The notes: a model not told the origin generated them from the letters alone. A stretch of DNA of 14,586 bases from Bacteroidota bacterium (GCA_023251595.1 JAHEYM010000024.1:3279-17864), one strand, 5' to 3'. Shown: positions 1 to 8,028, counted from the first letter of the stretch. Numbers and translations are program-made.

Positions 1-540
1 AAGTGCATTTCCTTGTCCCTCAGTTCCCAAAGTCTGTAAAGCGTACCATGTCCCGTTAAATTCAGCTTTTGGGTTGAATTTGAATAATGAGATACCGGCA
101 AAAATGTAGGGGGTTACGATAGTCCTTGTGTTCGATGGTTCATAAGGGAAGAAATTGAATTCAAATTCACCAGAAACATCGAGAAGTCCCGATTTAAAAG
201 AAAGATTCCTGTTTTGTTGAAACGGATCTGTGGATTGAGCATCTGCACCGGAAACAATGCCGTAATAAGCGTTTCCTTTCAATGCCCAATGCGGGTTTAA
301 ATTATACCGATACATTAATCCACCGGCAGGATGAAGAAACTTAAAATTCAAAAAACCCGGATTCAGCTCTCCATTATAGTCTGAAACACCAGCAAGAATT
401 CCTACTTCTGAGTATTGAGCGGACACTCTCTGCGGACGCGCAAGAAACAGAAACAGAAACAGAATGAGAAAGAGAAAATGTCTTGTGACGTCCCAACAGA
501 AAAAACGTATAAAACCTGAAGAAGTATTACTTTTGAACAT
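1..540 (-). CDS. DUF6089-family outer-membrane beta-barrel protein, partial (runs off left edge)
   Basis: The minus strand is open from an ATG at 538-540 to the left edge, giving 180 codons without a stop; the C-terminus lies outside the window. The N-terminus is a basic region, then an almost pure Phe/Leu hydrophobic core (about residues 21-36) and a likely signal-peptidase site before QYSEVG, so the protein is exported. The mature part (SEVGILAGVSDYNGELN, later NLSFKSG, then FNGTWYALQTLGTEGQG) matches the next gene upstream segment by segment (NLSFRSD, YQGKWYELQPLGTEGQG), so the two are paralogs. DUF6089 proteins are predicted small outer-membrane barrels common in Bacteroidetes; their function is not established. 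It is probably the last visible gene of the CBS-to-DUF6089 operon, 42 bp after its paralog. The signal-peptide core is coded by hexamer repeats (443-478). Confidence 0.85.
   Translation of the reverse strand, partial: MFKSNTSSGFIRFFCWDVTRHFLFLILFLFLFLARPQRVSAQYSEVGILAGVSDYNGELNPGFLNFKFLHPAGGLMYRYNLNPHWALKGNAYYGIVSGADAQSTDPFQQNRNLSFKSGLLDVSGEFEFNFFPYEPSNTRTIVTPYIFAGISLFKFNPKAEFNGTWYALQTLGTEGQGNAL
443..478. repeat. Hexamer repeat inside a signal-peptide coding region
   Basis: Three perfect AGAAAC units (443-460) are followed by three degenerate ones (461-478) on the plus strand. Read on the minus strand they are in-frame CTGTTT-type codon pairs giving alternating Leu and Phe in the hydrophobic core of the signal peptide. 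A change in copy number would keep the frame but lengthen or shorten the core. Confidence 0.7.
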
Positions 541-582
541 GCTAAAGTTAACGGGTGTATCTGCCAAACAGGTATTCCAAAA

Positions 583-1497
583 TTAGAGTTTTGGTAAATT
601 TCCCCGAGTGGTTCTCAACTTATAGTTGAGATTAAAAATCAGGAACATATAGGCATCGGTGAAATTAGGGTTGCCGCGCTGTTCTCCGGGGGCATTGACC
701 CTACCTTCGTATGAAGCAGGATAAGTGGAGCGATCGGCGAGAATTTTTGCGATGTCACCATGTTTATTTTGAAGCTGATCGCCCTCAAAATAGTTCGTAC
801 TAACGTCATCAATATAATCTGTAAAAGTTCTTCGCACACCGAACTCCATTCCAATTCCATAACGCTCATCGAGGGAATATTTGATCCCAATCCCAACAGG
901 TATTGTTAGTTGAAAGCGATGATACTTATTTTTTGCCGGATCAATTCCTTGTCCTTCCGTTCCCAATGGCTGAAGTTCATACCACTTGCCCTGATAACGT
1001 GCTTCCGGATTGAAATGAAACCCCCCAAGACCTATGAAACCGTATGTGTATATTTCGTAGCCTTTTTGCCCACGCACATTTCGGATATGGTATCGATGTG
1101 AACCCTGTTCACGCATAAAGGAGGCTTCAAGATAAGCAGAAGCCTCGAAAATATCCGATCTGAAACTCAGGTTTCTGTGGTGTCTGTAAAATTCCTCCGT
1201 CAATCTATCATCCCCTTTCACCCTTCCATACATAAGATTGGTCTTAACCGCAATGAATTCTGAAACTTTATACCGCATTGAGACATCAAAAACCCAACGG
1301 GTGAGTGAAAATTCAAGATCTTTGAAAAAGTGAGTTCCGATTTGGTTAGCGCCGCCGAGGTCCCCAAGAAAATTAGAGGCTCCTGCACCAAAACTTACTT
1401 CATATCGGAAATGTCTCCAATTAGCCCGTTGTGCGTTAGATGCGAACGGAATCATCATCAGAAACAAGAGTGTGGTAATAATTCGTGGCGATCTCAT
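583..1497 (-). CDS. DUF6089-family outer-membrane beta-barrel protein
   Basis: This is a 304-residue protein if translation starts at the ATG at 1495-1497. The reading frame is open 13 codons further, but only the inner start puts a signal peptide at the N-terminus (MRSPRIITTLLFLMMIPFAS, cut near NAQ). The mature part has many alternating aromatic/hydrophobic stretches typical of a small beta-barrel (FEASAYLEASFM, YGFIGLGGFHFNPEARYQGKW, IPVGIGIKYSLDERYGIGMEFGVRR) and ends FLIFNLNYKLR. I assign it to DUF6089 from this pattern and from its position directly downstream of nadK (41 bp gap), where such genes commonly lie in Bacteroidetes. It probably sits in the outer membrane; no activity is established for the family. 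A paralog follows downstream after 42 bp. Confidence 0.85.
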   Translation of the reverse strand: MRSPRIITTLLFLMMIPFASNAQRANWRHFRYEVSFGAGASNFLGDLGGANQIGTHFFKDLEFSLTRWVFDVSMRYKVSEFIAVKTNLMYGRVKGDDRLTEEFYRHHRNLSFRSDIFEASAYLEASFMREQGSHRYHIRNVRGQKGYEIYTYGFIGLGGFHFNPEARYQGKWYELQPLGTEGQGIDPAKNKYHRFQLTIPVGIGIKYSLDERYGIGMEFGVRRTFTDYIDDVSTNYFEGDQLQNKHGDIAKILADRSTYPASYEGRVNAPGEQRGNPNFTDAYMFLIFNLNYKLRTTRGNLPKL

Positions 1498-1538
1498 TGT
1501 AATGCAAATATAGGGAGAATTCTGTACTAATTCCAATT

Positions 1539-2423
1539 TTAGTTTCGACTATCCATTCCCCACATGAGCTTATTACGGATTGTATCCAAAAAGTTGGCAT
1601 TACTGATTCTTACAAGGTGAAGACAGAATGTTTCTTTCCTGACCGCCAATTGCACGGAAGAGTCAATAGTCGCCGAACGTGAGTCGAGTGTAGCCATGAA
1701 GAATTGACTTCTACCCTCCAGTTCGAGCGAAATAATGTTTTTATCGGAAACGATAATTGGTCTGACATTCATGTTGTGCGGCGCGATCGGCGTAATGACA
1801 AAATTTTCGCAAGTCGGAACGATGATAGGTCCACCACAACTCAGAGAGTACCCGGTGGAGCCCGTTGGCGTGGAAATAATCAGTCCGTCAGCCCAATATG
1901 TATTCAGAAACTCTCCGTTTAGATACGCATTGATACGGATCATGGCCGAAGTTTCTTTTTTGTGAATTGTAAGTTCGTTAAGCGCGTAATTTACATCTCC
2001 AAAAAGGTTTGAGTTTGTCTCAAGTCGAAGTAAAGTTCGCTTATCGATCGAGAAGTGTCCTTTCGTTAAACATTCAATTGCAAAATCTGATTGCTCTTTT
2101 GAAATGCTTGACAGAAACCCCAATCTTCCCGTGTTTATCGCCATTACAGACAACCCTGAATCACGCACGAGACTCAGCGTATCGAGAAGTGTACCGTCTC
2201 CACCTAAACTAAAAAGAAAATCGACCTGCGGAAGATCGTCAGAGGAATTAAATGTTGTGATATTCTGGAATATCTTAAATGATTGCTTCGTCACGCTATA
2301 AAATGGCTCATAGACGCAAGGGAAGATTTTGTGAATCAACAGCGTTTGTAGAAAATGGTCAAGAAATTCGCTGTTAATCGGTGTATTCGGTCGGCTGTAA
2401 ATTGCGATTTTGATTGGCGTCAT
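1539..2423 (-). CDS. nadK: NAD kinase
   Basis: Cytoplasmic NAD kinase phosphorylates NAD to NADP using ATP or polyphosphate. At 294 residues it has the usual bacterial length. Visible hallmarks are the GGDG signature (residues 74-77, in FSLGGDGTLLDT), the NTGRLGFL segment (97-104), the NE pair (149-150) in YALNELTIHK, and the glycine-rich nucleotide-binding stretch with STPTGSTGYSLSCGGPI (184-200), followed by TPIAPHNMNVRPIIV. The ATG at 2421-2423 lies 2 bp after the stop of the upstream BamA-like gene, so the two are almost certainly co-transcribed and perhaps translationally coupled. The order CBS protein, outer-membrane protein, nadK, DUF6089 is a recurring Bacteroidetes layout. Confidence 0.97.
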   Translation of the reverse strand: MTPIKIAIYSRPNTPINSEFLDHFLQTLLIHKIFPCVYEPFYSVTKQSFKIFQNITTFNSSDDLPQVDFLFSLGGDGTLLDTLSLVRDSGLSVMAINTGRLGFLSSISKEQSDFAIECLTKGHFSIDKRTLLRLETNSNLFGDVNYALNELTIHKKETSAMIRINAYLNGEFLNTYWADGLIISTPTGSTGYSLSCGGPIIVPTCENFVITPIAPHNMNVRPIIVSDKNIISLELEGRSQFFMATLDSRSATIDSSVQLAVRKETFCLHLVRISNANFLDTIRNKLMWGMDSRN

Positions 2424-2425
2424 GT

Positions 2426-3871
2426 TCAGATTGGTTGGGTGAAGTGGATGAAAAACCCTTTTTCACCCAGATGATTAATACAATATTCGAATCTAAGAAC
2501 GATGTTATAGTACGAAACATAATCGAGACCAATACCACCACCGATGAGAAATGTGTTTGCCAGAGGATTATTTTGATAAAAATATTTATCTCTCACATAA
2601 CCTACATCAGAAAAGGCATTCAAATATAAAGCTACCGGTACCACATTAAACTTCTCGAAGGGAATAAATTTCATTCTCACGTTAAACGGTCGAAGGAGAG
2701 AATATTTGATATTGGTTTTAGCCATAATATAATTTTGTCCGTCTACTACATAATACTCGTAACCCCGAATATATTCCGTACCGTACCCAAGGGCTTTCTG
2801 AAAAAAATATGGTTGTGGTTCATGCCCGGTAATTCTGCTTCTCAGGAGCCACGCAAAATACAACTTTTTTGTGAGGGGAAGATAATGATGAATCGAAGAT
2901 TTTAATGAAATTAGATCTATATCGTTTTTAAAAAATCCTGTTTTGTCGGCTTCGAAATCAAATACATAACCCTTTAGTGGGTATGCTTTATTATCGCGGT
3001 GATCATCAACAAAAGAATACATGAAATTTATATATTGTTGTTTTGTGTGTTGATTTAAAAAATACGAAGGATTCATCTGCGCGACAGTATCGGTAATAAA
3101 ATCAATTTTATAATCGACCGAAAAAGCATGATTTAAATAAAATCCGTTTCGTCTCGTACATCGTAGCCCCGCGGCAAATTCTTTTCTGATCATGGTATTT
3201 GGATCTGAATAATATTCGAGCTTATTCGAGAATGTTCTGAATGCAATTTCGTGATTACGCGAATATATTGCGTTTATAGTAATACCTACATTCTGGTCTT
3301 TATCAATATATGGAATTGCGTAATAGAGGGATGATTTTTCTGCATATCCTTCACGGAGAGCAAGTTGCAGCACTTCATTCCTTCCCCGAAAATTATTTCG
3401 TACAAGTGCACCTCCGTATATAGTTCTTGAAAACTTTTTAGTCTGCCACCACTCATTAAAATTTCTGTCGATCACTTCGAATAATGGCACCGGCCATGTG
3501 TACCACCTTTCCTTAAAGAAAACATAAATCTGAATCTCCTTTTCACTCAAAATTGCAAACTCAATTCTTGCTTCATTGAACAAAAAAGTGTTCATCAGAT
3601 TTTCCTGAGATTTGATGACCTGTAATTTTAATTTATTAATCGAAATCGAATCCCCTTTCGAAAATGTAAGCTCTCTGTAAATGATGGGCTTTCTCGTAAT
3701 CTTATTTCCAAAAAAAGTGATTTCAGATATTAAATAATTTTTATTCTCATCCTGAACAGTATCCGTCTGCAAAGCAGAAAAATCATTACCGGCCGGTTTC
3801 TGCGCGAAAGATTTAATTAATAAACAGGTGATGGAAACAAATAAAACGAGAAGGATTTTAACAACGCTCAT
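2426..3871 (-). CDS. BamA/TamA-family outer-membrane protein (single POTRA plus barrel)
   Basis: Start chosen at the ATG at 3869-3871; an adjacent GTG one codon upstream is also possible. The product is about 481 residues. A signal peptide (VVKILLVLFVSITCLLIKSF, cut after AQ) is followed by one POTRA-like domain (about 47-122: LISEITFFGNKITRKPIIYREL and then KSQENLMNTFLFNEARIEF). The rest, from about residue 150, is rich in alternating aromatic residues and fits a beta-barrel; it ends in the aromatic stretch GEKGFFIHFTQPI. Omp85-family proteins insert or translocate proteins at the outer membrane, but this is shorter than BamA, which has several POTRA domains, so it is more likely an accessory Omp85 relative. 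It lies between the CBS gene (54 bp gap) and nadK (2 bp gap). Confidence 0.85.
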   Translation of the reverse strand: MSVVKILLVLFVSITCLLIKSFAQKPAGNDFSALQTDTVQDENKNYLISEITFFGNKITRKPIIYRELTFSKGDSISINKLKLQVIKSQENLMNTFLFNEARIEFAILSEKEIQIYVFFKERWYTWPVPLFEVIDRNFNEWWQTKKFSRTIYGGALVRNNFRGRNEVLQLALREGYAEKSSLYYAIPYIDKDQNVGITINAIYSRNHEIAFRTFSNKLEYYSDPNTMIRKEFAAGLRCTRRNGFYLNHAFSVDYKIDFITDTVAQMNPSYFLNQHTKQQYINFMYSFVDDHRDNKAYPLKGYVFDFEADKTGFFKNDIDLISLKSSIHHYLPLTKKLYFAWLLRSRITGHEPQPYFFQKALGYGTEYIRGYEYYVVDGQNYIMAKTNIKYSLLRPFNVRMKFIPFEKFNVVPVALYLNAFSDVGYVRDKYFYQNNPLANTFLIGGGIGLDYVSYYNIVLRFEYCINHLGEKGFFIHFTQPI

Positions 3872-3925
3872 CACGATTCACAATGATCAGCAAATAAAAA
3901 TAAAATCATGGTATAAAAAAGGATA

Positions 3926-4588
3926 TCAGATATTCAAATAATTCATCAGCGAATCGAAGCGTTCGCGCATATCATCTCCGAATTCGTTTTCCTGGAAGGT
4001 TGCTTTAACAGTATAATGATATCTGTAAAAAGTCGCAAGAATGCGAGTGAGATCAGTCTTGTTGATTTTTATAGTGAGGTCCATTTTATTTGAATCGTGA
4101 TGAGGAGCGATATAGAGTGATAAAATTCTTGCGTCATTCGATTCTATTATCTGTACGATTTCGGAACATAAATAGTCATTTACATTCAACTCGAGCGTTA
4201 TGATGCCACCCGGATTATCAACGGAAGTTATTTCCGCAAAACCTCTGACAAGATCAGGCAGGCAGATCACACCCTTATATAGATTTTGATCATCGATCAC
4301 AGGAATCAGACTAAGTCCTAGTTTGGAAACCAACTTAATCACCTCAAATACATGCTGATTTTCAAAAACGAAGGGTCGGAGCAAAGAAAGAGCGTGATTA
4401 CCAAGTGGCTCCTCAGGCGCATTCAGACTCATGATATCCTCTTCCGTGATTATCCCCAACAATGTTTCTTTATTAACGATTGGGAGATGTTTTACTTTGA
4501 ATTCATCCATCCAGCTAAGCGCCTTCAGACCTGTGTCGGAGGTCTTGAGCGGTGGTATCGTATCAGTAATAAGTTCCCTTGCCAGCAT
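3926..4588 (-). CDS. CBS-domain pair protein with C-terminal ACT-like region
   Basis: This is a 220-residue cytoplasmic protein with two CBS motifs: CBS1 about 1-56 (LITDTIPPLKTSDTGLKALS, then HLPIVNKETLLGIITEEDIM) and CBS2 about 70-122 (LLRPFVFENQHVFEVIKLV, then LIPVIDDQNLYKGVICLPDL). CBS pairs bind adenosyl nucleotides and usually act as sensors. The remainder (about 127-198, IITLELNVNDY through YRYHYTVKATF) resembles an ACT-like alpha/beta regulatory domain, though that is inferred from pattern only. There is no catalytic domain. It is the first gene of the leftward cluster ahead of the BamA-like gene and nadK and divergent from pdxJ, an arrangement seen repeatedly in Bacteroidetes. Its ligand is unknown; a sensor for adenylate or NAD status would fit nadK as neighbour. 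Confidence 0.85.
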   Translation of the reverse strand: MLARELITDTIPPLKTSDTGLKALSWMDEFKVKHLPIVNKETLLGIITEEDIMSLNAPEEPLGNHALSLLRPFVFENQHVFEVIKLVSKLGLSLIPVIDDQNLYKGVICLPDLVRGFAEITSVDNPGGIITLELNVNDYLCSEIVQIIESNDARILSLYIAPHHDSNKMDLTIKINKTDLTRILATFYRYHYTVKATFQENEFGDDMRERFDSLMNYLNI

Positions 4589-4688
4589 GGTTAGTATTCT
4601 ATTTCCAATATAACGTCAAATCAGGAGCCAAAGTTTGTTGACAGCATTTATTTGATTGTCGCAGTGGAAGTTGTTTCCGAAAGCGTTG

Positions 4689-4696
4689 CAAACATA
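4689..4696 (-). promoter_or_regulatory. Candidate -7 element for the CBS/nadK operon
   Basis: On the minus strand this reads TATGTTTG, matching the Bacteroidetes TAnnTTTG -7 consensus, and would give a leader of roughly 95 nt before the CBS start. No clean TTTG -33 box lies at the usual 19-21 nt spacing, so support is moderate at best. Confidence 0.3.
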
Positions 4697-4717
4697 CTAA
4701 TTTTACGATTATTAAAA

Positions 4718-4727
4718 TTTCGCGAAA
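4718..4727. promoter_or_regulatory. Palindrome TTTCGCGAAA abutting the pdxJ start
   Basis: A perfect 10-bp palindrome ends directly before the pdxJ ATG. It could be an operator or a chance AT-rich palindrome. No Shine-Dalgarno sequence is seen, as is usual in this phylum. Confidence 0.2.
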
Positions 4728-5450
4728 ATGGTAAGACTCAGTGTCAACATAAACAAAATTGCAACTTTGCGAAATGCGAGGGGCGGAAAAATTCCGGACG
4801 TACTAAGAGCCGCCGTCGATTGTGAGCGATTTGGTGCGGATGGAGTAACAGTTCATCCCCGGGAAGACGGACGTCACATACGCTACGATGATGTGTTGTC
4901 GCTGAAGTCGGTGGTCAAAACAGAATTCAATATTGAAGGTTATCCTTCTCCGCAATTCCTTAATCTCGTACTGAGTGTGAAGCCGGAGCAGGTAACGCTC
5001 GTTCCGGATCCACCCGACGTACTGACATCTGATGCAGGCTGGGATACTGTCAAAAATGCTTCTTTTCTGAAAGATATTATCACCACTCTGAAAAATGCGG
5101 GTATCCGCACTTCGGTTTTTATTGATCCTTCCCTGTTGATGATCGATGCGGCTGCAAAAACAGGAGTCGACCGTATCGAACTTTATACGGAAGCGTATGC
5201 TTCGAATTATTCAACGGATCATATCCGGGCAATTTCACCATACATAGAAGCCGCAAAAGTTGCAATTAAAAATGGACTTGGGATAAATGCGGGACACGAT
5301 TTAAATTTGGATAATCTTGCATATTTCGCTGCCGGAATTCCGGGATTGATGGAAGTGTCGATCGGTCATGCACTGATTTCTGATGCGCTTTATTTTGGTT
5401 TGGAAAATGTTATTCAACTTTATAAAAGACAATTGAAACAGAATTATTAA
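4728..5450 (+). CDS. pdxJ: Pyridoxine 5'-phosphate synthase
   Basis: PdxJ condenses 1-deoxyxylulose 5-phosphate with 3-amino-2-oxopropyl phosphate to form pyridoxine 5'-phosphate, the last ring-forming step of DXP-dependent vitamin B6 synthesis. At 240 residues it has standard length. The signature VNINKIATLRNARGG (7-20) is clear; the family's catalytic His and Glu appear as H43 (TVHPRED) and E70 (FNIEGYP), and the C-terminal phosphate-binding region reads GLGINAGHDLNLDN. Compared with E. coli (NIDHIATLRNARG) the N-terminal motif has N and K in place of D and H, which I recall as common in Bacteroidetes homologs. It is divergent from the CBS gene and is followed 2 bp later by an alpha/beta hydrolase. 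Confidence 0.97.
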   Translation: MVRLSVNINKIATLRNARGGKIPDVLRAAVDCERFGADGVTVHPREDGRHIRYDDVLSLKSVVKTEFNIEGYPSPQFLNLVLSVKPEQVTLVPDPPDVLTSDAGWDTVKNASFLKDIITTLKNAGIRTSVFIDPSLLMIDAAAKTGVDRIELYTEAYASNYSTDHIRAISPYIEAAKVAIKNGLGINAGHDLNLDNLAYFAAGIPGLMEVSIGHALISDALYFGLENVIQLYKRQLKQNY

Positions 5451-5452
5451 CA

Positions 5453-6214
5453 ATGAAATTATATTTTCGAAAAACAGGTGAAGGATTTCCACTCATAATT
5501 CTGCATGGTCTTTTCGGTTCGGGTGACAATTGGTTTTCTTTGTCGAATTTATTTGGAGAGGATTATACCGTTTATACGCCGGATGCCAGAAACCACGGCA
5601 GATCTGCTCACACAGAAATCACTTCTTATGAATTAATGGCAGACGATCTTTTGGAACTTGCAGACTCGGAAGGCTTAAAAAAATTTCATCTTCTTGGTCA
5701 TTCGATGGGAGGAAAAACTGCCATGCAATTCGCCTGCTTGCATAACGGATTAGTTGACAAACTGGTGATTTCAGATATCGGCCCGAAACATTATCCTATT
5801 CATCATCAGGAAATTCTTTCTATCTTAAATTCACCCGGTAATCAAAAATTTGAAAGCAGAAAAGAAGCGGAATCTAAACTTCAAAATTCGCTTCCTGAAT
5901 ATATAGTTAAGTTCCTTGCAAAAAATTTAGTTCGCGATGAACAGGGTATATATATATGGAGATTTAATTTAAAAGGTATTACATCAAATATAGAAAAGAT
6001 TGGTTCGTCTCAACTACATTTACCCGCCTTCCAAAACCCTGTTCTTTTTTTGAAAGGGGAACATTCTGAATATATAGTTGATTCTGATTTAAATAACATT
6101 CCTCTTTTATTTCCAAATTCAGAAATGCAAGTTGTAGCTAACGCGGGACACTGGATACATGCCGACAATCCGGAAGCATTTATGAATGTCGTAAAAGGTT
6201 TTTTAGAACGCTGA
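5453..6214 (+). CDS. Alpha/beta-hydrolase (YbfF-like esterase)
   Basis: A 253-residue cytoplasmic alpha/beta-hydrolase. An oxyanion-hole HG motif (LHGLFGSGDNW, H18-G19) is followed by the DARNHGRS strand-turn (44-51), the nucleophile elbow GHSMGG with catalytic Ser84, and the catalytic His in NAGHWIHADNP (H233). This arrangement is that of YbfF-type acyl esterases; the substrate is unknown. The start is fixed by the 2-bp distance to the pdxJ stop, so the two genes form one transcript. A hydrolase at this place next to pdxJ recurs in Bacteroidetes. Its TGA at 6212-6214 touches the stop of convergent pheS, with no room for a terminator. Confidence 0.9.
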   Translation: MKLYFRKTGEGFPLIILHGLFGSGDNWFSLSNLFGEDYTVYTPDARNHGRSAHTEITSYELMADDLLELADSEGLKKFHLLGHSMGGKTAMQFACLHNGLVDKLVISDIGPKHYPIHHQEILSILNSPGNQKFESRKEAESKLQNSLPEYIVKFLAKNLVRDEQGIYIWRFNLKGITSNIEKIGSSQLHLPAFQNPVLFLKGEHSEYIVDSDLNNIPLLFPNSEMQVVANAGHWIHADNPEAFMNVVKGFLER

Positions 6215-7237
6215 TCAGATTCCTGCTATGAACTGTTTCAGAAAACGAACGTCGTTTTCAAAAAACAATCTGAGATCATTTATTTTATATTTCAACATGG
6301 CGATTCTTTCGATTCCCATTCCGAAAGCAAAGCCGGAATATTTGTGACTGTCGATCCCGCAATTATCAAGCACATTTGGATCTACCATTCCACATCCCAT
6401 TATTTCTGTCCAACCCGAATATTTACAAACATTACAACCTTTGCCCTTACAAAGTGTGCAGGAAATATCCATTTCCGCAGATGGTTCAGTAAAAGGAAAA
6501 TAAGAAGGACGAAGTCTGATTTCGGTTTCAACAGAGAAAAACTCACGCGCGAAATAAAGCAACGTTTGTTTCAGATCAGCGAAAGAAATTCCCTCATCAA
6601 TACACAGACCCTCTACCTGATGAAACTGGCAATGTGCTCTTGCGGAAATTGCTTCATTTCTATATACACGTCCCGGGGAGATTGTTCGTATGGGTGGCTT
6701 TGAGTTTTCCATAACGCGCACTTGCACTGAAGAGGTGTGTGTGCGCAGTGCAAAATCCGGATCTTTCGAGATAAAAAAAGTATCCTGCATATCGCGGGCA
6801 GGATGTTCGGGTGGGAAATTGAGTGCGGAGAAATTGTGCCAATCATCTTCCATCTCCGGACCTTCGGAAATTGAAAAACCTATCTTCTGAAAAATCGAAG
6901 TTATCTGATTCCTCACAAGTGTAAGAGGATGATGCGCTCCGGGAGTAACCGGAATTCCCGGTCTGCTTAAATCAGTGTAGGTAGTTTTTTCAGTTTCTGT
7001 TGACGCGAATACATTTTTAAAATGCTCGATCCGTCGTTCAACTTTCGATTTGAGTTCGTTCAGAAACTTTCCTGTTTCACGTTTCTGTTCCGATGGGAGT
7101 GTTTTGAAATCGATTAAAAGATCCTGCATCCACCCTTTTCGACCGAGTGATGAAATCCTGAACTGCTCCAACTCCTCTGCGTTGGCAGGATTGAAAGCAT
7201 CAACCTCAGTAAAATATTTATTTATTTTATCCTGCAT
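6215..7237 (-). CDS. pheS: Phenylalanyl-tRNA synthetase alpha subunit
   Basis: PheS is the catalytic subunit of the alpha2-beta2 class II synthetase that charges tRNA-Phe. At 340 residues it is of normal length. An N-terminal tRNA-binding helical segment (about 1-85, including ISSLGRKG) precedes the catalytic core: motif 1 region around HPLTLVRNQITSIFQKIGF and EGPEMEDDWHNFSALN (103-140), motif 2 around PGRVYRNEAISARAHCQFHQ (188-207), and motif 3 FAFGMGIERIAMLKY (303-317). Four cysteines (C260, C263, C268, C271) make a zinc-ribbon-like loop just before the GWTEIMGCGMVDPNVL segment, usual for Bacteroidetes PheS. pheT is not adjacent in this window. The cyclophilin gene lies 32 bp upstream on the same strand and may share its transcript. 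Confidence 0.97.
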   Translation of the reverse strand: MQDKINKYFTEVDAFNPANAEELEQFRISSLGRKGWMQDLLIDFKTLPSEQKRETGKFLNELKSKVERRIEHFKNVFASTETEKTTYTDLSRPGIPVTPGAHHPLTLVRNQITSIFQKIGFSISEGPEMEDDWHNFSALNFPPEHPARDMQDTFFISKDPDFALRTHTSSVQVRVMENSKPPIRTISPGRVYRNEAISARAHCQFHQVEGLCIDEGISFADLKQTLLYFAREFFSVETEIRLRPSYFPFTEPSAEMDISCTLCKGKGCNVCKYSGWTEIMGCGMVDPNVLDNCGIDSHKYSGFAFGMGIERIAMLKYKINDLRLFFENDVRFLKQFIAGI

Positions 7238-7269
7238 ATCCGGGACTAAACTAACCCTTCGTCAGGAAA

Positions 7270-7947
7270 TCAATTCCCAAGAAGTGTGACGGTCATTTTC
7301 ACATCTTTGAGTGGTCGGTCGCCGGGAGCTGTCGGTACCGCAGCGATTTTATCAATCACGTCGAGACCTTCGATCACTTCACCAAAAACAGTATAACCCA
7401 TATCCAGGAATGGCACTCCACCGATGGTTGTATAGATAGCACGCTGTTCAGGCGAGTATTTTATACCTGATCTGGCTTCGGTCTGATCCAAACCGGCATC
7501 TGTCTGCACTGCACCCTGTACAATGTAGAATTGACAACCACTTGATGCTTTTGCCGGATTTTCTGTCCTCGCCGCCGCAAGTGCACCCTTCTTATGAATG
7601 AGACTTTTGTTAAATTCTGCCGGAATCGTGTATCCGACATCACCCATTCCAAGTGGTTGACCCGGGGCAGCATTTTTTGAAAGCGGATCGCCGCCCTGAA
7701 TCATGAAGCCTTTGATCACTCTATGAAAAAGCGTTCCATTCAAAGTACCTTCTGTCGCCAACTTGATAAAGTTGTCGCGATGTTGAGGGGTTTCATCATA
7801 AAGACGGATTTTTATATCACCGTAATCGGTACTGATAAGGACCAAACGACCTGCGGGAGCCGGTGCTCCGGTCCCGGAATTTTGAGAATAAAGTGGTTTC
7901 ACGAGGATAGAAAGAATAAAGAGTGTGACAATACTAAGGGATTTCAT
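7270..7947 (-). CDS. Exported cyclophilin-type peptidyl-prolyl cis-trans isomerase
   Basis: With the ATG at 7945-7947 the product has 225 residues and an N-terminal signal peptide (MKSLSIVTLFILSILVKPLY, cut near SQ). The frame is open 23 codons upstream, but that extension would bury the signal sequence, so the inner start is preferred. The cyclophilin domain spans about 35-224: the hallmark FHRVIKGFMIQGGD (74-87) carries the catalytic Arg (R76) and Gln (Q84); SSGCQFYI (136-143) and YTVFGEVIEGLDVIDKI follow. Compared with short cyclophilins there is an extra stretch about 146-182 between QFYI and the TVFG strand. It probably folds proteins in the periplasm. It lies 32 bp upstream of pheS and is divergent from the lipoprotein gene. 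Confidence 0.93.
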   Translation of the reverse strand: MKSLSIVTLFILSILVKPLYSQNSGTGAPAPAGRLVLISTDYGDIKIRLYDETPQHRDNFIKLATEGTLNGTLFHRVIKGFMIQGGDPLSKNAAPGQPLGMGDVGYTIPAEFNKSLIHKKGALAAARTENPAKASSGCQFYIVQGAVQTDAGLDQTEARSGIKYSPEQRAIYTTIGGVPFLDMGYTVFGEVIEGLDVIDKIAAVPTAPGDRPLKDVKMTVTLLGN

Positions 7948-7956
7948 GTGCACAGA

Positions 7957-7988
7957 TTTGTGTTTTATTAAAAATTCTGCTATTTTTG
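7957..7988 (+). promoter_or_regulatory. Bacteroidetes-type promoter for the lipoprotein gene
   Basis: TTTG at 7957-7960, a 20-nt spacer, then TATTTTTG at 7981-7988 exactly match the Bacteroidetes sigma-A pattern TTTG-N19-21-TAnnTTTG. Transcription would begin near 7993-7995, about 35 nt before the ATG at 8029. Confidence 0.7.
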
Positions 7989-7991
7989 CAG

Positions 7992-8006
7992 TGTTAATAT
8001 TTAACA
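7992..8006. promoter_or_regulatory. Inverted repeat TGTTAA-TAT-TTAACA in the divergent promoter region
   Basis: A perfect 6-bp inverted repeat with a 3-nt centre lies at the predicted start of the rightward lipoprotein transcript and between that promoter and a leftward TAATTTTG (8014-8021, minus strand) that could serve the cyclophilin gene. The position suits an operator, but no regulator is identified. Confidence 0.25.
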
Positions 8007-8028
8007 TGCTTTGCAAAATTATAAAAAA

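Noticed and set aside
260..271. Zinc-ribbon cysteines in PheS (residue numbers) considered as an unusual insertion
   Set aside because: I recall the same CxxC...CxxC loop before GWxEI as usual in PheS of Bacteroidetes and other bacteria, so it is not novel.
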